Assembly (NCBI RefSeq): GCF_028389875.1
Contig: NC_084671.1
Location: 6,029,001 to 6,093,000 of the forward strand
Direction of reading: 5' to 3'
Source: Rhea pennata
Lineage: Eukaryota > Chordata > Aves > Rheiformes > Rheidae
DNA: 64,000 bases
In this document: piece after piece, positions 45,101-57,100 of the stretch
Layout: every line of letters starts with the position of its first letter
Numbering within the stretch: position 1 is the stretch's first letter
The notes under the pieces: generated by a model
Seen by the model: the letters and a program-made list of their open reading frames with translations, nothing else
What the model was told of the DNA's origin: nothing
The model's database searches: none
Program-made: the position numbers and the translations under genes

Positions 45101-48100
45101 TAAAATCAAAATAAAACTGATTTTTAAAACATCCACTTTCATTCAAACAAGACTGAACAATTCATCTCCGGGAAGAGCTTCTAAGGCTATCTCTCTGTTG
45201 GTTGCCATCTGATAAGGTGTGCACCTATAGATGAATATCAAGTTTATTCACAGCTGTGGTCTACACGTACTTCTTGTCCAGTCTATCTATGTTCAAAATA
45301 CCATCTGTGCAATAGTGCTTTCACAGAACAAATTGCCTACAAATATGGAGAAATTCTTATTTTCCTTTTTGATCAGATTGGATTATAGGTTAAAAACCCC
45401 AAAAGACATCAAGTATCTTTTGCCTGTAGTTAATGCAGTAAATGAGTTATTAGATAAATTGAAAGATTTTTAACAACGAGCTATTTTAACATAGATATTT
45501 TCTTCAGAAATTCTTCCTTCAGATTAAGCTTGCTTCCACCCACAGCAGACAATGAAAAAAGCAGCACAGCCTCCAGGCTCATTCCCAGAGCAGCCACCCC
45601 AGCACAGCAGTCCACAGCCACTCACCAACTTTGTAGTGGATGCAGCCCTCCAAGTCTCCAACCGTAATCCAGCCCTGCTTCTTCTCTACTTCAGGGTCAT
45701 TGTGCAAAATCCTGTTTCTTAACCAGGAGAGATAGTACACTCGCAGCTTGTTCTTCTTTCCTGTTGGGAAAGGAGACTTCCCAATAAGAGCTAACAAGAA
45801 GCAATGAAGAGAAAACATACAGCTGCAACCATGCAAGCACAGTCCTGGGCTCCAGCTCTCCCTGTGACACAGCCACTGTGGGTGAGCAGAAGGCTCCTTC
45901 ATGGAAAGTCTTGAGATTTCAGTGCCTATTTTCACTTACCATTAGACAAAAGCAAGGTTTTTTTGCAGTGATGTTGAAAATAATAATATGATGGTCTTTA
46001 GGTTTTTTTCTTGTAAAAAACCCTGATACCTGTATATGTCTAATGCAAAGCAGAGACCAGACATCAGCCTCCCACACTGCAGGTGGATGCTCTAAGAGAC
46101 AGACTCTCTCACTTACTCACAGGTTGGAAGTGTTCCATCTTGTGTAAACAAATCTGCATAGAGAGAGAAGCAGGCAAAGCAGGGACATGAACCCAGCTCT
46201 CTTACATGTTAGCAAGTTATCCAGCCACTGAGGTACCTGACATCTGGTTTCTTTTTCTCTCTTCTGCTTCACACACCAGCAATTCCACCCCGAAACTAAG
46301 GCATGTCCCCAGAGAGTTTTACAGACACAAGTACATAGCTGAAAAGTTTCTTGGATTTTATAAATGATCATTCTCTGATGAAAAAATCCTGATCAGGAAA
46401 TTCTGATTAACTCTCCTAGCTATCACAGCAATACTTTAGAGACCTAGCAAAGCAAAATGTGCCTTTGGCTCAGGCAAGAAAGGCTCTCACTTTTGGTGAC
46501 TGAAATTTTGGGAACGGTTCATCCACACTTACTGTGTTATAGCTCTGAGCGGTATTTTCACACTAACATTCTCATTTACGGTTCCCACACTTACACAGTT
46601 TCTAACATATGCTATCCACAACCTCTCCTAGGCACATCCCAAAGCATGATTTTAATTTAGCACATAAGCTCCTCTGTTTGTGATCCGCGCTGCTATTCAC
46701 TGATAAGCTCTGTGCTAGGCTACAGCACTGAAGCAGTGTCATATTTCTGCAAGTCTCTGTCCCCTCTAGCGGCTATAACTTGGCTAGAAACCTCCCTGCT
46801 GCAAAGCCCTGTTACGAGGATACAAAATAGCTTCCACCAAAGTCTTTGGGAGTAGACTGAAATTATAAACCAAGAAACTTGTTGGCTAATCCCTGTATTT
46901 CCACAGTCCCACTCAGCCATTTCTCATTACTGCCTCAGAGGCCAATATTCCCTGAGGAGCTCTACCTCCTGTTGATCTTCCAGCTGTACTAAAAACACCT
47001 TGACAGCTGTATTCTCAAAAACATAGTGGAGTAGCAGAACAAAGCAAATCACAAAGCAGCATTTTTTGAAGAGATCTACCTGAACTAAGGAAATAGTAAT
47101 TTATAGTTTAACAGACTGCAAACCAAGGGAAAATTATTGAACAACATGAAAGTAAAGTAGGATATGAAGCAATTTTCCTAATGAGCAGTTCTCTTGCTGT
47201 CCTCTGTGAGAGTTTCCAGGAAGGAATCAGCAGGAGAATGCTCTGCCCCAGCTCCTCCACCTGCATTTTTGGGGACCAGAGGGAGGGCAGCTGGGCACTC
47301 TCCTGTGAGGTCTGACATCATCGGTTTTACTCTCCTGCCAGAAAGCACTCACAGGTGTGAGCTGGGAGCTCTAGACACTGATCCTCAAGGAGAGACAAGC
47401 CCCTGGCCCTCACCATGCCTGGGGTACCCTGAGCACAGCAGGACACATAAGTGGAGGCCTGTACGTACACTCAGATCCAAAAGTAGAGCTTGTCACTGTG
47501 TCAGGCCGTAATTGCACTCCTTGCTGGATTTTTTCTGAGTGGGACCTCCTTGGGAAATAGGAACGAAAAGGTTAATGAACTGCTGAGAGCAGCTACTGTA
47601 CCTGATATCGTCACGAGGACATTAAGGCCCTCTAGTACGTCCATCTGTTGAAATCGCCGTCTGTTGATCAGGTTGTAGACCTTCCCTTGTCCACTTCGAT
47701 CCAATAGCATCAGGCCGTTTTCTGTGCCCACCAGGAGATTTACACCTGTGCATGGAACAGAGGATACATGGCACTGAGATCCACAGCTACTACCTGCGAG
47801 GGCCTGCTCCAAAGGATTATATCCTAAGCTCACTCTCTCCTACCGCAGACACCATCAAAAGAGTGACAGTCACAACTAAAGGTGGTGATCCTCTAAACAT
47901 CACGGGTCACTCTTACAGCAAAACCAAGACTTAAAATACTTCATACTTTGGTACCTTTCCACATTTCTTTCATTAGTGGAAGTAAAATAATGTTTACTTT
48001 CAGACTAAAAACAGGAAGAAAAAGCTTGACTACTAGGGCCAGAGTTACCACTGATTTGAAGTCACAAGGTACTTTTGATAACTTGGGAGCCAGACTGCCA

Positions 48101-51100
48101 CATTATGGCCTCGACAGGAAGGATATGCAATGCAAACTGCTGGATGACACCCAGAGAACAAGCACGTCTTCCTGAGACTGCAAGCACAGTCTTCAAGCTA
48201 TCACACACACACACTGGTACCCATGGTTGTGTCAGGGAGCTGAGCATCCCTGTACACCTCCTGGCCTGGTTAGTGCATGTAGCTTTGCTCAAGGACACAA
48301 GGTCAGAATTTGCCTTGTGCAGGGTGGAGAGTGGGGCCACGCAAGGCAGAGGCTCAGTTCTGGGATAAAACATTTGTGTTTTCTTGCTAGCCACATGCTC
48401 CCGGAAACTCTGCAGAAGGTGGTGTGTAATGAGGAGCTTACCCCATAGAGCAGCACAGAGTATTTCTGAGTTGAAGCGCTTCTTGTACTTCCGGATCTCG
48501 GGGGTATCGCTGTGGGGGCGGATGTTGGTGGGGTTCACGTTCACCACGGAGATCTTCCGTGCTTCGTTCAGCTTGGCCTGCTCTTGTCTGAGCAGTTCAC
48601 TGGTAAACAGTGCTGGAAAGAAACGAAACAAAACCAGGAGCCATGACTGACTAGCTCTATATACTTGTGCTCTCAGGATTTGGGGGAACAGGAAGAAACT
48701 ACTCATTTTTTTTTCTGACAAAGGACTCATCACTATGTTACAAGCTATTAATTTTCAGAGGAGCTCAGTGTCTTATCACAGGTTTGAACCAACACCAAAC
48801 GCGTAAGCAGATGATGTGCCCAGATCCACAACCCAAACTACAAAGCTGACCAATGCTATTCTCTGCCTCTCTGTCCACATCCATCCATTTTCTGTGGTTT
48901 CTGGGTTTTTGGAGCTGTTTGCCACCTCCCAGTTCTGCAAAGGAAGCCTCAACATTTTTCCCAGCTGCACTTACAGACAGGGATAGATGGATTTTTGCTA
49001 TTCCCTGTTCTCTCTCAGACTGTTCTTGTTGTAGTTTACTGGTGGGGAGAGAAAGATTTGTATGAAATTGGGAGAGCATAAGGATATGAACATCAGCAAT
49101 ATTTGGATAAGAGCAAGTGAAATCTGAAAGAGATGCAGTGTGGTTATCCAGCTTCCAGGAGCTGGCTTTTGTGAGGCCTCTGCTTCCACTTTGCTTCCTA
49201 CCAGTAGCAGATGATTCTTCATCTTCATCTTCATCTTCATCAGTAGGTGAGGTCTGATACACTCTGGTGTCCACAAATGGCGTGAAAGACGCTTTGGTGC
49301 TACTTCCCATACCATACTGGAAAATAAAGAGCAGAGCGAGAACTCAGCGCCAGAAATAATGATAACACTGGTGGTGGGAGCTTCCAGCGAGCACACCCAG
49401 CACCTGCACCTCCGGTGCTCTTCATGAACCCTCTCATTTTGGTGATTTTCTATGAACATTTGCTCCTCCTCCCCCAATAACTCATCAAGGAAGACACAAG
49501 AGGGGACGCAGGGAAGCCTGTGGAGCACCAGTAGGCGAAGGGACGGGAGTGGCCAGGTGAGCAGTGCCGAGGCCGGCCGCGCGTCTCTCCTCGCCACTGG
49601 AAGCACAGCACAGCCACGAGCCGTGTTAGCTGAGAAGCTGCAGTGACACAGCTAAAAGTAAATATGGGTAAAAATTACCTCTCTCTGTCTAATACACCCG
49701 CCTCAAAGGTCCAGCGTGGGATGTCAAGCAGGCAAGGGCTGGTTTGTTTTGCACATTACTGTCATTTCCTGCCCCCCATACTTCCAACGAGCCTTGCAGA
49801 AGAGCTCTGGGAGCCCCAGGAAAGCCCACTGCATCTCACTGCTCCATGGCATAACTACCACATGCAACACATTACACCGACAAGGCACTGCAGAAGGAGC
49901 TTAACGAGTTTCAAAAAGTGTGGCTGCCTCTTTCCTCATGTCAATGCCTTGGCCAAATGCCTCCCTAGCACAGTTTGAAGGAAGACTTTATTTTAACAGG
50001 TTGTAAAAATCTATTTCAGTCTCTGTAAAACTTCCACAAGAGAGCTCATGTAGCCACAATACCACTTCAGGCTTATTGTCTGTTATCTAGAGATCTGCTG
50101 GGCTCAGACCAAAATACTGATACATCCAGGAAAGCAGCATGTGCCAGCTCCCAAGCAAAGTGCACGTTTTTCATTCTGCTGGGGTAGGTCATCCCTGGTC
50201 CCCAAATCTATCGCCAAGGCACGACTGAGCAGCACCCCTTCAGCATGCCTGGCTACTCAGGTTTTGGGAGACAGTTATGCACCTGAGGTGGGAAGAGGTA
50301 ACAAAGGTTTGGGAGTGAGCTGCATGGTTACTTAGGGAGAGCTTTTCAGGGAGAGCTGATAGGCAAAACCATTAGAAGACAGCCCTACCCACACTGCTCC
50401 ATCCCCTCTCAAATGCTGGTATTTATCACATATCATGGGTATGTCACATATAGTATCATAAATGGGTTATTTGTAATTTCAATAAAGTATTTTAAATTGT
50501 CTACAACATTTCAAGTGAGAATGCAGAAAAGGCCATTCCTAAGTTAATAAAACTTAACCTGAACATATCATAGGGAATGGCAGCGGCAATACTTCACTAA
50601 GGGACTCTGGGGAGGAACACATTACAACATCACATTGCTTTTACTTGGAGCTATTGCTTTGTTAAGGTAGCAAATGAGGCTAAAACCTTCTCCTAAGAAA
50701 AATGAAATCCTTATCTGGGGAGTCAAAAAGTGACATGATCTCCCCTCATTTGTTGAGCAGCTTATATTTATTATTACACTACTTACCCAGGATATTCTTT
50801 ATTTATGACCTATATTAAGAGCTGTTACAGCAGCAAAAATCAAATAGTTCAGCAGAAGCAGCAACAGCAGGACTGTTCACATTTTCCTTCCACAGAGCAT
50901 TTTCCTTCCCTAATGTAAATCTTCCCTGGCTTTCCTTTAAGTCACTAAGTCACCAGCACCAAGCCTGCTATCTGTGTTCAAAGCCAAAGCTGGCAGCCAC
51001 CACGCTGGCAAACTGCACAGATAAGAAGATCAGCACCCGCGGGAGAGTCACTGCGTCCCTCATGGGTCTGCCCTGCTCTAAAGAGGCCACCTGAGCTGCA

Positions 51101-54100
51101 TGGAAAACCTGCAGCTCTGATGGTGAAGGTGGGAAGAATTAACCTAATGAGTTGAAGAGGGAATATATAGTTGAAAAGAGCACTCTCAAGTTTTGCATGT
51201 TTGCAGCATTTTGCCATGGCAAATCCAACTTTGACCACGAGCCAGAGTTGACAGAGGACGGAAACTACCAGGAGAGGCTTCCTGGCTGGAGCATGCAGGG
51301 GAAGGGCCCTGGGGGCCGCTGGAGCAGCTCCTGGCTTGGGCCAGTTCAGTGCTGGTGGCACTGAACATGCCGCGGTGCTGCTAGGAGCCTGCATCCATCT
51401 CCTGCGCCTGCCGACATGCTGCGCTCTTGCTTTGCTTGCTATCTGTATGCATATAGCTTCGCCACATCACTTTGGTTTCCATAGAAACAGGATGAACTTC
51501 CAAAAAATAAAAGGTAACTAAGAGCTGTGCAAGGAGTTAATCGCCTGAGGCAGAGAATACTGCAGGAGAAGATAGTGTATTTGCATGTACAGCATGGCCA
51601 AAATGCATATCAGATATACTCCCTACTCTGTTTCATTCATACACAATAAACACACATTTTTTCCTGCATAGCTTTTTTCCATAAAGACCAGCAGTTCAAG
51701 GAGAAAAAATCCAGTATTTACAGGGAACCTTTCCTGATCCATTTGCTTTCAAATAAATGTCTGATGATGTACAAATCCTTCATGTGGATGCACTCAGCAT
51801 CTTTTTTCTTTGCTCAGATTCAGCTAATCTTCTCCTAAGAAATAGGCATTTTAGTAACTTCCATATACGTTATTTAAATAATAAGGTTTGCTGCAGGTCC
51901 TGTTATACCTTCTATAAACCTCTGCCGCAGCTTATAGAGTCAGTATCAAGCTGCAGATAAGATAATGTGAGGTCCCTTTCAATCTTCTTCATCCTGACAC
52001 ATCGCAGCTGGTTCTGCAGAGTGGTAAGTTTGCAATAATCACTGACCTGCAGCTCCTGCCACCTAGGTGGAAACCTATTCTGACAGTGGCCAAAACCAAA
52101 TAAATAAATGAAATGACTTAAACTGCCTGCAGCCATTTCGCAAAGGGTGGCCGTTAAAACAAGCTTGAGCCCACAAGCTGCAACAGTCTCGATGTACAAG
52201 CTGCAGCAGTCTCGATGTTCTTGCTGGCATGAGCCGGCGTGACTGACACTATTTCATAGAGGCAACGTGACCTTGGGTGCAGCACAGAGCCTGCGGAGGT
52301 CAGGAGCCAGCACAGAAAGCAGCCAGTCCCATCTGCTGCCAACACATCTGAAAGCCTCCTGAGCACTCCCGAGGGCATCCCCGCACACAGGATGCCTCCA
52401 GTCTCTGAGCACCGCTGCCCTAAAATGCCAGCGGGACACCACGCTAACATCGAGGGTGCACACGGAGTGCATGGACATGGCCATCGGCACACCCAAGCCC
52501 ACCATCTGCCTCACTCTGTTGGTCAAGCACAGGACTCACATATGGGCATACTGCCAGGACAAGGTCCAACTCCCAAATAAGATGTCTATGCGGCTGCCAG
52601 CTAGCTGAGGAGAGTTCTGCTTGCACTAGTGGAAGTCTGTGAACTAAATCCGTAACTTTCTGCTTCCACCCATTCCCAGCTCAGTCAGGCCTAAAAATGA
52701 AGTTTTAGGAATAGAAAAGATCTTCTCGGTTGGTATTCCATAAATGAATATATTTAAACTTGATCCTTGTAGCTTGCCTGCCCATGTTTATGCAGTCTTG
52801 GAATAACTTTGGGAGGACAATAACTTTCAGGATCAGCTGTCTTATCATCACTTTCAAAGGAAATGGATAAAATCTTGAGGTCAAGTCATGCACTATCTAT
52901 CTGTTCTTATATTTTATCCACACACAATTTCAAGCAATTTTTATACTGCTAGTAAAGTAAACCGCCAAATGGGTGCATCATACCCATAAAAGAAGACAAG
53001 ATTGCAGAACTTTTAATGTATGCCCAACAAAAAGAAAAGAAAAACAAAGTAAACTAGCTTATTTAACACCAAATGGGTTGATTTTTCACAGGAAAACAGA
53101 GGAAAATGTGCATGGTCCCCCCAGTCAGCAATGGTAAGCAAGACACACCAATTCACTTGTCTTATGTGTAACATCTTGTGCTTGTTAGGGTTTTTTTATG
53201 TTCTATACAAAGATTATGTTCAATCATGTCCCTGTAAAACAGCTACCAGCAAGAACTACTCTGCCATGACTAAAAATACACAATTTTAAAGGTGTGCAAA
53301 AATTTTTTTTTTTTAGCCTGAAGAACTATACAGGCTTACAACTTTTGCTAACCTTTCAGATCCTGTTAAGTATCAGAGATGGCAACAGGCGGAAGCCTGG
53401 CCCAGATGAAATCAATGGCATCACTGGATGTCATGTTTTTCTTGTATTTCCAAATGCCAAAAGATTGGGATTTTCACATATGTTGGCAGCATTCAAGCCA
53501 TCATTACCAAAGAAACAGGTGGGGGCTTGAGATTAGGTCTGGTACAAACTTGCACCAAACATATACCAAAATATGAATACTCCAATGTATTCCCTTTCAT
53601 TTCCACTAGACTCACAATCATCCACATGGACTGGAGATAAAAAGAGAGAAGAGCAAAGAAAGCCAAGGAAAAAAGTGAGAAAGCCCCTTCATTGGACAGA
53701 GGTGTTAATACTTGTGTAAAGCAATGCAAAAGGAAAAGGAAGAGCCCCCACCACCTACTTCAGGCACCGAGTCCATGTCTTGCGCATGCGTGGAGCCTCG
53801 GCCCAGGGCCTCGGTCGGTGTGCCCGCAGGCGAGTGGCTCTGCTGCACCAGATCAGGCAGATTGATGTGGCCTGCAAAGCCATTGCTGGCTGCGTGGCCT
53901 GAACGCTTTTTTTCACCAGAAGTCTGCAGAGACACAAGGCATGAGGAAGAAAGAGAGGGGGAAAAAAAAGAGAAAAGGAGGAGAAAAAACCCAAAACCAA
54001 GTCGACTGCAGTCACCCAGTTCCTGAAGCAAGCACAGCACAAGGACCCCCTCTGCTGTTTCCATCCCCATGCAATCTGGCAAGCAGCAGATCAGACCAAA

Positions 54101-57100
54101 CCACCCCACACCCCAGGAGAAATAAAGACAGGATTAATCACAAAGTCAATCCAGAGTAATTAGGCACATTACAGCAAGAGGAGAAGCCTGATAACCATCA
54201 TTTGGAAGAAGGGATCTCAGGCCAGATTCTGGTCTTACCAACCATGGTGCCTATACCCTGGCCATGCCATGGCTAGCTCTGCTCCCCAGACCAGTGACAC
54301 CAGCTGGTGACATGGCTGACAGTAGAATCTGACCCTTTGATCAACGTTAGGCTTTAACGACTTTTCAAAGCTAGTGGCAAGTAGCCTGACTGCAGGATTT
54401 GCAAATGCTAACACAGCCTCCATGACATGTTTCTGTACCACAAAACAGCAGTGAACAGCATCAGTGCTTCCCTTGTGCACGTTAGCACAACTACTCTTAC
54501 TGTGCTCTGTGTGCAAAGTCCCTTAGAGTCAACAAGAATTGCATGTCTCTGTGGAGAAAAGCTTCCTCCACAGATATTTTTAGGTAAATACTCTAATGCA
54601 AGACAGAATCTTATTCAATTCCTTTCTCTCCCACAGACTCTGTCGGCGGCCGACAAACCCAACCATCTCCCTAGACATGACAACTTGCACTGGAGACAGA
54701 CCTTCCTGGAGAGCTCTGGGCATCTTGCAGAGCTCCCGAGCCAGCTGTTACAAGTATGTGTTATTAAAGAAGCACCTGAGCAGGCTGGTGTGCTGAGAAG
54801 AGGTGCTGGGGGCTGCAACACACAGCCCATGGGGCATAGCCCCATCCATGCTGCTGTCAAATTCTCAGCACCCTCAAGTGGCAAAGGTGGAGGGAGGAGG
54901 AAACAACTTACCTGACACACCTTCTGTACCCTCCAAATTCGAAACACAAGGTCAGCCCCAAGCTATAACAAACCTCTCTTCTAGATATTGCCGCTTAAGA
55001 CAATGGCTGTTTGTCAAGCAAGCACTTGCCCGTTCTACCACATATTGCCCCGTTCTCTCCATCTGCACTGTGTGTAAGATAGGTGCTGTGAAACTTCTCT
55101 CCCTTCCGTCATGAGTATTTGTCATTTTGATGACCCCCCCATGTACTTGTACCACATGGATGAGATTTTTAGAGATTTGTCCATTTACAGGATTAGTGGA
55201 CAAATCCCTCTTAAAGGGCTCACTAACTTTCTGATCACTTTCTGAGAATTTGACAAATGCAATGGCCCAAGATTTCCAACTGAAAAAAACAGAAAAAAAT
55301 GCATTCAGGAGGTCGACTGCAGCCATACTGTTGCACCACCAAAGCCAAAGAGCTGCTCTCCTCAGCCTGCAGAGCTGCATCTGCCGCCAGGCCAGCGGGC
55401 CCTGCCTCCCTGCAGCCCGCTTGCTTGGCAAGGCCAGGGTCGCGGGGCAGCTGGGGACCGGGTGCTTGGCCCTCCCCAAACAGGACCAGAGCACTGTAAT
55501 CAGCATTCAAGTAAATGCCTGCAGCTGCCCTACCTCAGCTGGACACCTCTGATAGCTAAGGGGTGGTAAAGGTTGAAAAGAACAGAAACTTTGGGCCACA
55601 TTCCAAGCACACTAAATAAATGCTGTAAACTGAAGATAACTTCTGTTGCCTGGAGCTATTTTGGGATTACAGCACAGTAATTTATAGCAGAATCCACTCT
55701 GTTGTGCCACAGTATTACTATTCACTGCTGTTTGTAGTTCCAAGAAACACTTGCGCTTGTCACATTTGCTCAGAGTGTAAATTGCCTTGCGAGGTCATTA
55801 ACAAGCACAATTTACTCAGTCATTTTGTGTTCCGGATACACAGCACAGTTACTTTTTGTGCTTACATGGACAAAACCTCCTGAAGATGCTCCATGGAAAC
55901 GTTTGTTTTACAACTTACCTCCCTCACCATTAAAGTCCCTTCCCTTGAAATATTGCTAAACGTATCTGCATGGGATGTCTCCAGACCATGTGTTGTCACC
56001 ATTCCCAGGTTGTACGGCTCATTGCTTCCAGGAATTCCTGTGGGTCTGAGGACAGGAAAGAAAAGCATTAGGGACAGAGATATGCTTGGGAGGCTTGATT
56101 AAAAATCTTTCAATACAGTATAATTTCCAGCAAGGATGAGGCTTGTGTCTCATAGGAAGAGCAATAACGAAGTAGGTGTTGGTGCAGTTTCACTATATGT
56201 CTGCTAAGCACTCTCTTTGCTGACCTATTACAACCTTGCGTTATGTAAATGGTGCCAGATACAGACATTTCCCTGTGTGTGGTGGAAACCCCTGCACCAG
56301 GGACCATGAGGGAGAACACGGAGGGGGATGACCTATTGTTTGAGTGAAAGTTGCAGCACGCCTGCTGTTACTCTCATTTCCACCAAGAATAAGCAGACAT
56401 AAGTCTCTCTTTCCAGGAGGATCCCCAGTCCAGAGTCCTGTCAAGATTTCTGCACTTTGCTGTTGGACATGTGCTTCCTCATGGTTAGTGCAAAAACAAA
56501 AAGCTCGGATGGGGTCACATCTGATGATGAGTAAATGATGAGTCTTTCTTCAGCACATACGCACCTTCCCTTATGTATTCTGTGAATCTGAGATTTGTGG
56601 TTTCTATGCTTAGGTTTATTCCCTAGTGAAACTGTCTTGGGCTCCTCTGAAGTTACAAAGTGCAATTGTAATAATAAACTGTTATCCTGATTTACTGAAA
56701 GCCTTAGAAGAGATTTATCATCTAAGTGTGTAAGGAAATTATTTCTGTTGTCAGAAGACAGTATTGGGGTCTGGTCAAGATACAGCACAGAGACACAAAG
56801 AAAAAGGCCTTTTTCCTCCCAAGGTGCCCTAGGAGGAGCACTGCCTATTAGGTAATGTGGAACTGTAGCTCTGCTCCACCTGGCATCTTTTTTTTTTTTT
56901 TTAAGAAAGTTAAAAAAAGATCCACAATCCTTATTCCTCATCTCAACCTGTGAAAGGGGCGCAATGTACTAAAGAGAACAACTCTTTACATATACAGAGT
57001 GGGTTTTTTGACACCTGATTTGAAGACCAGATCTGAAGCCTAATATGGGCTTGCTTAGGCTTCCCATGTCACCAGGGCCTAAATTAAACGCCCCAGCTTT

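Noticed and set aside
46080-46260. Possible old SINE (GACATGAACCCAGCTCTC...CAGCCACTGAGGTACC)
   Set aside because: Suggestive of the tail of old SINEs but too short and diverged to assign by eye.
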